Shown here in pieces: positions 1-10,897 of a DNA stretch of 64,000 bases. The notes beneath the pieces are model-generated. The model was not told the DNA's origin, made no database searches, and was given only the letters and a program-made list of their open reading frames with translations. Positions within the stretch are counted from its first letter, which is position 1. Each line of letters starts with the position of its first letter. This DNA is from Hydrogenothermaceae bacterium (GTDB taxonomy: Bacteria; Aquificota; Aquificia; Aquificales; Hydrogenothermaceae), in assembly GCA_026418455.1 (NCBI GenBank), contig JAOABH010000004.1:661781-725780 (forward strand), given 5' to 3'. Made by a program: the position numbers and the translations under genes.

Positions 1-1
1 T

Positions 2-1771
2 TCTATTATAGCTTTAAAGAACAGACTAGCTGATATGAATCTACTTGTATCTATAGGGACATTCTCCGCATATTTATACTCTGTATTTGTATTATTCTTT
101 GGTAATTTGCTACCGGAAAATGTGAGGCATATCTACTTTGAAGCAAGTGGGTCTGTAATAACTTTTGTTTTACTTGGAAGATTTCTTGAGGCAAAGGCAA
201 AGTTTAAAGCTACAGACTTTATGAAAAAACTTTTAAATCTAAAGCCAAAAAAAGCAACAGTCGTAGTTGATGGAAAAGAGTATGAGATAAACGCTGAGAA
301 CATAGTAAAAGGAGATATTGTAATTATTAAACCGGGAGATGTTATTCCGGTAGATGGTGTTGTTTTGGAAGGACAGTCAGAAGTTGATAAATCAAGTATA
401 ACCGGAGAGTCTAAACCAGAGTTTGTAAAAGTAGGAGATACAGTTATATCGGGAAGTGTGAACCAGATAGGTGTTTTAAAGATAAAAGCTTTAAAAAGTG
501 CAAAAGAAAGTGTTATAAACCAGATAATAGATTTGCTATTACAAGCTCAAAGTAGAAAGCCACAGATAGGAAGGTTTGCTGACAGAATAACTCAGTTTTT
601 CGTCCCGATTGTTCTTATAGTTGCAATACTGACTTTTGACTTATGGTATGTATTTTTCAACTCTATTGAATATGCTTTTGTCAATATGGTTGCTGTATTG
701 GTTATAGCCTGTCCCTGTGCATTGGGACTTGCAACTCCCATTGCCATAGTGAATACTGTTGGAAGAGGTGCAAAAGAGGGTATTCTATTTAAAAATCCGG
801 AAATTATAGAAAAGATAACAAAAATAGATATTGCCGTTTTTGATAAAACTGGGACATTAACAACAGGAAAGATGGAAGTTAAGGAAAGTTTGATAGTAGA
901 TGATAGGTTTTTACCCTATATTTACTCCTTAGAAAAAGATATAAATCATCCAATATCTAAAGCCATAGTTAAATTTTTAGGGGATGTAAGAGAGGAAAAG
1001 TTAGAATCTAAAACAGTTATAGCGGGAGAAGGTATAATCGGAAAAGCAGACGAAAATCTTATCATTGTGGGAAATTTGAAGATATTGGAAAGGTATAACA
1101 TTAAGATGAGTAAAGATGTTGAAAGTTTTTATAACAGATACAAGGAAAAAGGAGATACTGTAGTATTTGCAGCTGTAGAAAAGGAGATTGTTGCAGTTTT
1201 CTCTATCTCCGACAATCTAAGGAAGGAAGCAAGAGAGGTTATAGAGTATTTAAAAAACAGAGGTGTAAAAACCGTTATGTTAACAGGAGATAATCAGACT
1301 GTAGCCAGAGAGATCGGATCCCAGCTAAATATAGATGAATACAGAGCAAATCTAACACCATTAGATAAATACAACGAAATTATAAAATTCAAAAATCAAG
1401 GTAAAAATGTTATGTTCGTAGGAGATGGGATAAATGATGCTCCGGCAATGTCAGCTTCTGATATAGGTATAGCAGTAGAAAGTTCAACAGATATAGCAAA
1501 GGAAAGCGGAGATATAATCCTGATGAACACAGATTTAAAAGGTGTGATTAAAGCTTTAAATCTATCTGTAATAGGTCTCAAAATAATAAAGCAAAATCTC
1601 TTTTGGGCCTACATATACAACATCATAGGAATTCCTTTGGCAGTAGGTTTATTTTATCCTATATTCGGAGTTTTACTTAATCCAGTGTATGCCGGTATAG
1701 CAATGTCTCTAAGTTCAGTCAGTGTAGTTCTCAATAGTTTGAGGATAAGATTGGTTAAGATAGATAAATGA
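2..1771 (+). CDS. copA: Cu(I)-translocating P1B-type ATPase, 5' end cut off by window edge
   Basis: Copper-exporting P-type ATPase of the inner membrane. The frame is open from base 2 and reads through the typical helix-A region (ADMNLLVSIGT), so the gene starts outside the window; the ATG at 35 is internal. Visible motifs: TGE of the actuator domain (nt 401-409), CPC in membrane helix 6 (nt 710-718), DKTGT phosphorylation site (nt 842 on), HP in the nucleotide domain (INHPIS) and GDGINDAP (nt 1421 on). The last two helices carry YN and MSLSS, the signature of the Cu(I) subgroup (P1B-1). Any N-terminal metal-binding domain lies outside. The next gene starts 67 bp downstream with its own ribosome site. 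Confidence 0.93.
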   Translation, partial: SIIALKNRLADMNLLVSIGTFSAYLYSVFVLFFGNLLPENVRHIYFEASGSVITFVLLGRFLEAKAKFKATDFMKKLLNLKPKKATVVVDGKEYEINAENIVKGDIVIIKPGDVIPVDGVVLEGQSEVDKSSITGESKPEFVKVGDTVISGSVNQIGVLKIKALKSAKESVINQIIDLLLQAQSRKPQIGRFADRITQFFVPIVLIVAILTFDLWYVFFNSIEYAFVNMVAVLVIACPCALGLATPIAIVNTVGRGAKEGILFKNPEIIEKITKIDIAVFDKTGTLTTGKMEVKESLIVDDRFLPYIYSLEKDINHPISKAIVKFLGDVREEKLESKTVIAGEGIIGKADENLIIVGNLKILERYNIKMSKDVESFYNRYKEKGDTVVFAAVEKEIVAVFSISDNLRKEAREVIEYLKNRGVKTVMLTGDNQTVAREIGSQLNIDEYRANLTPLDKYNEIIKFKNQGKNVMFVGDGINDAPAMSASDIGIAVESSTDIAKESGDIILMNTDLKGVIKALNLSVIGLKIIKQNLFWAYIYNIIGIPLAVGLFYPIFGVLLNPVYAGIAMSLSSVSVVLNSLRIRLVKIDK

Positions 1772-1838
1772 CAATCATCATTACATTTCAAAAAGGACAT
1801 ATATTAAAATCTATAAAAAACATCTTAGAGGTGATCTT

Positions 1839-3071
1839 ATGAATAAACCTGAAATACTTGCACCTGTTGGACATTACGAAGGACTTGCTGCTGTTATAAA
1901 AGCAGGGGCAGATGCTATATATATGGGCTGTGGTAAATTAAACCAGAGAGCCTTAAAAAGTGAGTTTGATATAAAAGATGTGGCAGAGATAAGGAAAATC
2001 ACACAGGATAAAGGTTTAAAACAGTACATAGTATTAAACTCAATAGTATTTGAAGATGATATTCCTTGGTTAAACGAGACATTAGATCAGCTTAAAGAGA
2101 TAGGAGTAGATGCTGTCATCGGTTGGGATATGGCTGTGTTATCTGGAGCAATACAGAGAGGTATCACTACTCACCTATCTACCATGGCTTCAGTTTCAAA
2201 CTCACAGGCTGCACTGTTTTATCAACAGCTTGGAGTAAAGAGAATTGTCCCAGCAAGAGAAGTGAAGCTTGAAGGACTTTTAGCTCTGAAAGAAAAAACC
2301 GACCTTGAGATAGAGATTTTTGTCCACGGTGCTATGTGTATGGCTGTGTCCGGAAGATGTTTTTTAAGCCATGATGTATTTGAGACTTCTGGTAATAGAG
2401 GAGAGTGTTATCAAGTTTGTAGACACGAGTTTGAAGTAAAGATAACATCAAAGAATACAGGAACGGACTTCATACTTGGCTCTGACTATATACTATCTGC
2501 AAGAGATTTGGTAACACTAAACTTCATAGACAAACTTATGTGGGCTGATAGCTGGAAGATAGAGGGAAGAAATAAAAACCCAGATTATGCATACCTTGTA
2601 ACATACGCATACAGAGAAGCAAGAGATAGAATACTAAATGGAGAGTGGAACACGAAAGGATACCAAGATCTATGGGATCTACTTGAGAGAGCATATCATA
2701 GAGAGTGGGATAGTGGATTTTACTTCGGACAAGGACTGTTTGGTTTAAATGCTTCCATAGCAAAGGAGAAAAAAGTTTATGTGGGAGAGGTTATAAAGTA
2801 TTATCCTAAAATATCTGTTGCAGAAGTTAGGATAGTAAATAATCCAATGAAAATTGGAGATACAATCCATATAATAGGAAAAACTACCGGTGTTGTGAGG
2901 CAAAAAGTGGAATCTATGCAGATTGATAGACAGAATATAGAAGTTGCAGAGAGAGGAATGGTTGTAGGACTAAAAACAAATGAAAAAGTAAGAGTTGGAG
3001 ATAAAGTTTACCTAATGCAAGAAGTAGATGTTTCTGAAATTTTAGAGAAGAAAAGTCCTGCTAATGTTTAG
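1839..3071 (+). CDS. Peptidase U32 family protein (TrhP/YegQ-like tRNA hydroxylation factor)
   Basis: A 410-aa U32-family protein. The N-terminal TIM-barrel-like part begins PEILAPVGHYEGLAAVIKAG, a hallmark of the family, and the U32 signature EIFVHGAMCMAVSGRCFLS is present mid-protein with its cysteines, followed by more Cys residues (GECYQVCRHEF). About 100 C-terminal residues resemble the beta-barrel of TrhP/YegQ proteins. U32 proteins were first described as collagenases; most bacterial members act in tRNA or rRNA hydroxylation or ubiquinone hydroxylation, so the precise role here is inferred only to family level. The start follows AGAGGTGAT at 7 nt. Its stop overlaps by 4 bp the stop of the convergent GGDEF/EAL gene. 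Confidence 0.88.
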   Translation: MNKPEILAPVGHYEGLAAVIKAGADAIYMGCGKLNQRALKSEFDIKDVAEIRKITQDKGLKQYIVLNSIVFEDDIPWLNETLDQLKEIGVDAVIGWDMAVLSGAIQRGITTHLSTMASVSNSQAALFYQQLGVKRIVPAREVKLEGLLALKEKTDLEIEIFVHGAMCMAVSGRCFLSHDVFETSGNRGECYQVCRHEFEVKITSKNTGTDFILGSDYILSARDLVTLNFIDKLMWADSWKIEGRNKNPDYAYLVTYAYREARDRILNGEWNTKGYQDLWDLLERAYHREWDSGFYFGQGLFGLNASIAKEKKVYVGEVIKYYPKISVAEVRIVNNPMKIGDTIHIIGKTTGVVRQKVESMQIDRQNIEVAERGMVVGLKTNEKVRVGDKVYLMQEVDVSEILEKKSPANV

Positions 3072-5581
3072 ATATCTTTAACAGGTTTTGAAAAATAAAA
3101 ACCTTGTACATAATCTACACCTACACTCTTTAGAGTTTCAAACTCTTGCTGAGTCTCAACCATCTCAGCAAGGGTCTTTATATTTTTGTGTTTTGCAATT
3201 TTAACTATACTCTCCACTATTACCCTATCATCTACATCTTTATCTATATTAGATATTAAGGAGCCATCAATCTTGATTATATCAACATTAAAGTGTTTCA
3301 AATATATGAAGTTAGAATATCCAGCACCAAAATCATCAATAGCAAATTTAAAACCTAAGTACTTTCCATATCTTATAAACTCTTTAACTTTGATAAGCTC
3401 AGTCATAGCCTCTTCCTCTGTAATTTCAAGGACAATATTTTCCGGCTTTAATCCATAAAATATAACCTTATTGTGTAAAGTATCTAAATTTTTAACGTCA
3501 GAAAGGTAAAGTTTACTTAGATTGAAAAACAGCATTTTATCTTTCACACCTCTATTATCTAAATACTCAATAGCCTTTTCCTGAATTGCATTGTCTATCT
3601 TAAAACCAAGTCCAAACTTCAGAACATCATTGATGAATGCATACGCCGGCGTATAACCATTTTTCTCAGGGTCGTATATCCTGGCAAGAATCTCATAACC
3701 TACAACAGATTCTGACTCTACATCAAAAATAGGCTGATAGAAAGGAACTATTCTATCCTCTTCTAAAGCTTTAGTTATAATATCCTTAGCTTCAAACTCC
3801 AACTTAACTACATTCTCTATCTCTTCTTTTGGTAAAATAACAGCTCTATTTTTACCTTCTCTCTTTGCTTTATACAAGGCTATATCGGCAGCTTTCACAA
3901 GCTCATTAGGAGTTTCTCCATGCTCGTAGAGAGTTGCTACACCAATACTGATAGTCAATTTTATATTATTGCCGTCTATTTGAAATTTATATATCTCTAT
4001 AGAAGATCTTATCCTCTCAGCAACTTCTAAAGCTGCATCTTTATCAGAGTTTGGTAGTATAACAAGGAACTCCTCTCCTCCATATCTTCCGACTGTGTCT
4101 ACTCCTCTTACACTCTCTCTTATAATATTTGCTATAGATTTCAAAACGACATCTCCCGCATCATGGCCGTATGTATCATTTATAACCTTAAAGTCATCTA
4201 TATCCATCAGTAAAACGGATAGAGGTTTGTTAAACCTTTTTGATAACTCTATAAACTTGTTTAGATCTGACATCAACTTCCTTCTGTTTGGAAGCTTTGT
4301 TAAGAAATCTTGAGTAGCCAGATTATTTATATTCACTATATAAACAAAGTCTGAAAGAATTATATCTATATACTTTCTATCTTCTTCGGAGAGAGTTTCT
4401 CTCAACACTCCTATAAAGATAATGCCTATATTATCTTCTATACTTTTTCTCATAACTATATAACTTCTACCATCTATCTCAACAGATGTTTTTCCACTCT
4501 GTTTTAAAGTTTCAATAACATTATCCTCAATTGATCTTCTTATTTTTATATATCTATCAGATTTTATATACTCCTCTGATCCATCCGTTGATTGCATTAT
4601 AAGGATACTTCCATTTAAATTCATTATCTTATCTATCTGATTGAGAACATAAAGGCCAAAGTTATGAATATTGTTGGTCATTGATATCATTTTATTAACA
4701 GTCTCAAATATAAGATCCATCTTTTGACGATTTCTCACTAACAGTCTTCTAAAATCCTCCAACGTTTTAGATATTAGAGCCAATTCATCACTACCAAATT
4801 TATGTAAATTTATCCTTACTTTTTCTATTCCCTCTATGTTAAACTCGTTTAACTTCCTTATTATATACATAAGAGGAAAAAGTAATACTTTTCTTACAAA
4901 TCCATAAATTACTAAAGATACACCAATGAGAATAACTAAAAACAGAGATACATCTTTTAAAGAGGAGAAGATGGAGTTTTTAATAACAAATGACCTTTCT
5001 ATACAACCTATTAAATAAAAATCTGAATCTCTATACTTCTCTTTACTGCATATTTTACCTGCCTTATCTATACTCCCCACTTCAAAAATCGGATTAAATT
5101 TAGAGATAACTCCAGTTCTTGCCTGTATAATATCATATAAAAAATGTTTATCCAAAGATATCAGGTATCCATCGACATTTATAATGATTATCTCATCTCT
5201 TAAGCTATATCTATAACTACTTTCTACTCTGTCTGTTTTTTGGATCTCTTTTATCCATCTTTCTTTCCTTAACTCTTCCACCATACCTGCTTCTATTAAT
5301 TTTTGAATTTTATCTGTATACACATCAAGTTTTTGCTGACTTAAATGTTGTCTTATCTTAGTTGCAAGAGATATATTACTCTGTGCTATGTTTAGATTTT
5401 CCTGGATTTTTAAAACACTAAAAACTACACCTGTCAAAATAGAAGAGAATACAAATATAGACAAAAACATAACTGTTATTTTTAAAGCAAACGATCTAAT
5501 CCTTAGAACATTTTCTACGAAGAGATTTATCTTAAAACATATTCTATGTTCCTCTAACTTCTTAGCTATACATTTAGACAT
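3068..5581 (-). CDS. Membrane GGDEF-EAL cyclic-di-GMP protein with HAMP linker
   Basis: An 837-aa inner-membrane protein for cyclic-di-GMP turnover. Layout: TM1 (about 31-55), a periplasmic sensor of about 150 residues, TM2 (about 205-228), a HAMP-like segment, a GAF-like region (about 290-405), GGDEF (about 410-575) and EAL (about 600-830). GGEEF is intact at 501-505, with the inhibitory I-site RGVD five residues before it, so diguanylate cyclase activity with product inhibition is likely. The EAL motif reads EIL (630-632), but the metal ligands in EITE, DDFGAGYS, KID and AEMVE are present, so phosphodiesterase activity remains possible. It starts after AAAGGAAA and is monocistronic. It could influence motility, but nothing here links it directly to the flagellar genes. 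Confidence 0.9.
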   Translation of the reverse strand: MSKCIAKKLEEHRICFKINLFVENVLRIRSFALKITVMFLSIFVFSSILTGVVFSVLKIQENLNIAQSNISLATKIRQHLSQQKLDVYTDKIQKLIEAGMVEELRKERWIKEIQKTDRVESSYRYSLRDEIIIINVDGYLISLDKHFLYDIIQARTGVISKFNPIFEVGSIDKAGKICSKEKYRDSDFYLIGCIERSFVIKNSIFSSLKDVSLFLVILIGVSLVIYGFVRKVLLFPLMYIIRKLNEFNIEGIEKVRINLHKFGSDELALISKTLEDFRRLLVRNRQKMDLIFETVNKMISMTNNIHNFGLYVLNQIDKIMNLNGSILIMQSTDGSEEYIKSDRYIKIRRSIEDNVIETLKQSGKTSVEIDGRSYIVMRKSIEDNIGIIFIGVLRETLSEEDRKYIDIILSDFVYIVNINNLATQDFLTKLPNRRKLMSDLNKFIELSKRFNKPLSVLLMDIDDFKVINDTYGHDAGDVVLKSIANIIRESVRGVDTVGRYGGEEFLVILPNSDKDAALEVAERIRSSIEIYKFQIDGNNIKLTISIGVATLYEHGETPNELVKAADIALYKAKREGKNRAVILPKEEIENVVKLEFEAKDIITKALEEDRIVPFYQPIFDVESESVVGYEILARIYDPEKNGYTPAYAFINDVLKFGLGFKIDNAIQEKAIEYLDNRGVKDKMLFFNLSKLYLSDVKNLDTLHNKVIFYGLKPENIVLEITEEEAMTELIKVKEFIRYGKYLGFKFAIDDFGAGYSNFIYLKHFNVDIIKIDGSLISNIDKDVDDRVIVESIVKIAKHKNIKTLAEMVETQQEFETLKSVGVDYVQGFYFSKPVKDI

Positions 5582-5648
5582 AAATTTCCTTTCATTTGGT
5601 CGGTGTTAAATACATTATCGGATTTTATAAGCAAAATTTAAGTATCCA

Positions 5649-7106
5649 CTACTTCTTTAGAAATTTTTCAACTTTTATATTTATCTGATTTTTCCCTGTT
5701 AGTTCAGGTGTAATTTTAAAGTCCTCTTCATTCATCTTCACAACTATGAGAAGATTTTTATCCTGGTCTTCATAGAATGAAATTTTACCAACTTTCTGAT
5801 TGTTGATAGATATATCATTTTCAAATTTTTTAATCTCATAATCGGGATTTCTATTCTCAAACACTCCTTTTACTGTAAGAGATGTTGAGTCTTTACTTAC
5901 TTGAATAAGTTTTGATAAATAACCTATCTCCATTGGAAATCTTAATTTTACCGTCGTTTTTAAAGATTTTTGCTGAGATATCTCTTCTCTTTTAACTTCC
6001 TTTTTTGGTTCTTCTTGAAGTTTCTCTTTTACTTGGGGTTTCTCTTGAACTTTTTCCATTGTTTGAGGTTTTTGATCCTCTTTTGCAGGTTGTTTAACTT
6101 CATGAGAGGTTTGTATATGTACTGTCTTGACTTCTTTATTATCAACTGTTATAACCTGAATATTTATAACCTCACTCTTGGTGTATACAACATCTATCTC
6201 TGCAATACCATCTTTAAACTGCTCTCTATTAACTATGTTTGGTATAAGCTGTCCTGTTCCTGAAGGTGTCAGTTTAACATCCTTTCCTACTTTATCGTAA
6301 ACTTTTATAACTCTCCCATTTGTATCTACGGCTCTAATCTTAACTTTGAAAGGTTCTCCGGCTTGTGTTTCCGAAGGGAGTTCAACCTCAAACCTTCCTA
6401 CATTCTGTATCTCAGGTTTTACAGTTTTAACAGCAATTCTCCTTTGAGTGGCACCATCTACGACAGTTATACTAAAATCAGCAACTGTGTAAGGCTTTAT
6501 AGTTAAATCATACTGGTATCCGTTTATATCCTTAACATTTATCTCTCTGTAGAAATTTTCAGCAGTAATTATCAGAGTTTGATTAAGATTTTCTTTCTGT
6601 ATAACCGGATTCCCTTCTTTATCGTAGAAGAACAACTTAATACTGTAATCGTATCCGGGTAAAAAGTAATCAGAAGAGGATATTACAGCATTATCAACTT
6701 TACTGTTTATAACCTTAAACTTTAAAGAGTTTTGAATCTCATCTTTTATCTTAAACATAAGAGGTTTATCATTTAAAAATGCCTGAATTGAGTAGTCCCC
6801 TACTTTTGAAGGATACAGTTTCAAATAAAAAACTCCATCTATCATATCCTTTGAACTTATGACAGTTTTATCAATATTAACTCCGGAAGCCATAAATCTT
6901 ATATTTCCGGCAGTTCCAAGATTATCTGAAGGGTTACCAAATTTATCTGTGGCTTTCAATTTTAGAGTATATTCTTCTCCAGCTACTAATGTGTTGTTAA
7001 ACTCAACCTCAAGATAGCTAACTTCAGCAGGCTTTACCTTAATCTGAGCGTGTGAAAACGTAAAAATAGATAAAACTATCATAAAAACTATTCTAAAAAT
7101 AACCAT
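5649..7106 (-). CDS. Secreted protein with three Ig-like repeats and a Lys/Glu/Pro linker
   Basis: A 485-aa predicted secreted protein, not recognised as a named family. The start is the ATG at 7106 behind GGAGG; an in-frame GTG at 7118 overlaps that ribosome site and is less likely. The signal peptide ends near FTFSHA. Three divergent beta-rich units of about 100 residues follow, each opening like (V/P)G..Y.(L/I)K...D..GNP (GEEYTLKLKATDKFGNP, GYDYSIKLFFYDKEGNP, GEPFKVKIRAVDTNGR), which resemble bacterial Ig-like or filamin-type folds. A charged linker rich in K, E, P and Q (about 340-385) leads to a C-terminal beta domain of about 95 residues. A cell-surface or periplasmic structural role is a guess. 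It diverges from metG. Confidence 0.7.
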   Translation of the reverse strand: MVIFRIVFMIVLSIFTFSHAQIKVKPAEVSYLEVEFNNTLVAGEEYTLKLKATDKFGNPSDNLGTAGNIRFMASGVNIDKTVISSKDMIDGVFYLKLYPSKVGDYSIQAFLNDKPLMFKIKDEIQNSLKFKVINSKVDNAVISSSDYFLPGYDYSIKLFFYDKEGNPVIQKENLNQTLIITAENFYREINVKDINGYQYDLTIKPYTVADFSITVVDGATQRRIAVKTVKPEIQNVGRFEVELPSETQAGEPFKVKIRAVDTNGRVIKVYDKVGKDVKLTPSGTGQLIPNIVNREQFKDGIAEIDVVYTKSEVINIQVITVDNKEVKTVHIQTSHEVKQPAKEDQKPQTMEKVQEKPQVKEKLQEEPKKEVKREEISQQKSLKTTVKLRFPMEIGYLSKLIQVSKDSTSLTVKGVFENRNPDYEIKKFENDISINNQKVGKISFYEDQDKNLLIVVKMNEEDFKITPELTGKNQINIKVEKFLKK

Positions 7107-7138
7107 TTTTTCCTCCACGATAAATCTAAACCCATAAA

Positions 7139-7147
7139 ATTATACCA
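7139..7147 (-). promoter_or_regulatory. Extended -10 promoter element for the Ig-like repeat gene
   Basis: Minus strand reads TGGTATAAT, an extended -10 box, with 32 nt between the box and the ATG at 7106. The same nonamer at the same distance precedes ubiA, flgN and cysK in this window. Confidence 0.5.
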
Positions 7148-7177
7148 TTAAAATTATAAATGATACCGTCAGTATAG

Positions 7178-7183
7178 TATAAT
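7178..7183 (+). promoter_or_regulatory. Probable -10 box of metG
   Basis: TATAAT on the plus strand, 31 nt before the metG ATG at 7215. No clear -35 hexamer is seen. The placement matches the other promoters proposed in the window. Confidence 0.4.
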
Positions 7184-7190
7184 TTTTTAG

Positions 7191-9083
<1,893 letters not shown>

Positions 9084-9133
9084 ATTTATTGATACAAACA
9101 GAAGAAAGAACTCTCGCTATGAAAGGTGATGAG

Positions 9134-9169
9134 ATGGATATTTTAAATTACAGTGAGGTAAATAACTAA
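9134..9169 (+). other. 11-codon leader ORF abutting nadE
   Basis: ATG at 9134, preceded by AAAGGTGATGAG (a good ribosome site), encodes MDILNYSEVNN and ends in TAA directly before the GTG start of nadE, in the same frame. It could be a translated leader that couples ribosomes to nadE, or the relic of an N-terminal extension cut by a stop. It may also be chance. Confidence 0.3.
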
Positions 9170-10894
9170 GTGAATAAGATAAGAGTAGCTCTTGCTCAGA
9201 TAAATCCGGTAGTTGGAGATTTTGAGTATAATTCAAAAAAAATTTTAGAATTTGTAGAAAAAGCCAAAGAAAAAGAAGCTGATATAGTAATTTTTCCGGA
9301 ACTTGCTTTAACAGGTTATCCTCCGGAGGATCTACTTTTAAAACCAAGTTTTATCGAAAAAAATCATGAATATATCCGAAAGATAGCAGACAGTATAGAA
9401 AACATTATAGTTATAGTAGGGTCAATATGTAAAGAAGAAGACCTATACAACACAGCATATGTTATATATAAAAAAGAAATTATTGCCAAATACCATAAAC
9501 AGCATCTTCCTAACTATGGTGTATTTGATGAAAACAGATATTTTCAAAGAGGTAAAAGTTTAACCATACTAAACATAGATGGTTATAAGTTCGGTTTATC
9601 CATCTGTGAGGATATATGGTATCCAGAAAATCCGATAAACGATTACGCAATAGAAGGTTGTGAAGTAGTATTTAATCTCAACGCTTCACCCTACTCTATC
9701 CAAAAAGTAAAAAAGAGAGAGGAACTGATAAAAGTAAGGTCAAGAGATAATATGGTGGCTATTGCTTATGTTAATCTGGTTGGAGGACAAGATGAACTTG
9801 TGTTTGATGGAAACAGTTTTGTAGTAAATCCAAACGGAGAGATTATATCAAAGGGTAGTTCCTTTGAAGAAGATTTAGTAATTACTGATATAGACCTTGA
9901 TGAAATTTTTAGATATCAGCTTAAAGACAACAGATTAAAAAATCTTAGGTATGAGTATGAGAGAAAAAGACATACCCAAGAGATACATTTAGACTACAAT
10001 ATTTCAGAAAAAACACAGCCTATAACCCAGAAAATAGTCCTTGACAAAACCGAAGATGAAGAGATTTATCAAGCACTTGTATTGGGATTAAGGGATTATA
10101 TAGTAAAAAATGGCTTTAAAAAAGTGGTGATAGGTTTAAGTGGTGGAATAGATAGCTCACTTGTTGCCACTATTGCAACTGATGCACTTGGTAAAGATAA
10201 TGTAAAAGGTGTTTTAATGCCTTCTCCTTATACATCAAAAGAGTCAATAGAAGATGCAATGGAGCTTGCTAAAAACCTCGGTATTGAGACTTTTACAATA
10301 CCAATAAGTAATATCTTTGAAATTTATCTTAAAGAGTTAAATTCTATATTTAAAGGGTTAAATCCAGACACAACGGAAGAAAATCTCCAAGCCAGAATAA
10401 GAGGCAATATTCTTATGGCTTTATCTAACAAATTTGGCTGGATTGTTCTTGCTACCGGAAATAAAAGTGAGATGAGTGTGGGTTATTCTACACTTTACGG
10501 AGATATGGTTGGAGGATTTGCAGTTATAAAAGATATACTTAAAACAAAAGTTTATGACCTTTGCCGTTATAGAAACTCTATATCAAAAGTTATTCCAGAT
10601 AGAGTGTTAATAAAACCACCTTCCGCAGAGTTGAGGCCTGGTCAAACAGATGAAGCTGAGCTGGCACCTTATCCAATCCTTGATGAGATTATAAAGATGT
10701 ATGTAGAAGAAGATTACTCGGTAGAAGAAATAATAAATGCTGGATTTGATGAAAAGATAGTAAAAAAGATAGTCAGGCTTATAGATATAAACGAATACAA
10801 AAGAAGACAGTCTCCAATTGGAATAAAGATAACAGAAAGAGCTTTTGGAAAAGACAGAAGGATGCCTATTATAAATAAATTTATAGGATTTTGA
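9170..10894 (+). CDS. nadE: Glutamine-dependent NAD+ synthetase
   Basis: Last step of NAD synthesis: amidation of deamido-NAD with ammonia released from glutamine. This is the 574-aa two-domain form. The N-terminal nitrilase-like glutaminase has the Glu-Lys-Cys triad (FPELALTGYPPED, KYHKQHLPNYGVFDE, SICEDIWYP). The C-terminal synthetase has the PP-loop SGGIDSS (from 324) and the NKSEMSVGYSTLYGD segment. The GTG start gives the usual N-terminus MNKIRVALAQINPVVGD; GAGG lies 12 nt upstream inside the leader ORF. nadD, the preceding step of the same pathway, lies 16 kb away at 27156. Confidence 0.95.
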   Translation: MNKIRVALAQINPVVGDFEYNSKKILEFVEKAKEKEADIVIFPELALTGYPPEDLLLKPSFIEKNHEYIRKIADSIENIIVIVGSICKEEDLYNTAYVIYKKEIIAKYHKQHLPNYGVFDENRYFQRGKSLTILNIDGYKFGLSICEDIWYPENPINDYAIEGCEVVFNLNASPYSIQKVKKREELIKVRSRDNMVAIAYVNLVGGQDELVFDGNSFVVNPNGEIISKGSSFEEDLVITDIDLDEIFRYQLKDNRLKNLRYEYERKRHTQEIHLDYNISEKTQPITQKIVLDKTEDEEIYQALVLGLRDYIVKNGFKKVVIGLSGGIDSSLVATIATDALGKDNVKGVLMPSPYTSKESIEDAMELAKNLGIETFTIPISNIFEIYLKELNSIFKGLNPDTTEENLQARIRGNILMALSNKFGWIVLATGNKSEMSVGYSTLYGDMVGGFAVIKDILKTKVYDLCRYRNSISKVIPDRVLIKPPSAELRPGQTDEAELAPYPILDEIIKMYVEEDYSVEEIINAGFDEKIVKKIVRLIDINEYKRRQSPIGIKITERAFGKDRRMPIINKFIGF

Positions 10895-10897
10895 AAA

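Noticed and set aside
3692..3694. EIL in place of EAL taken as a dead phosphodiesterase
   Set aside because: The metal-binding Glu and the other catalytic motifs are kept, so loss of activity cannot be claimed.
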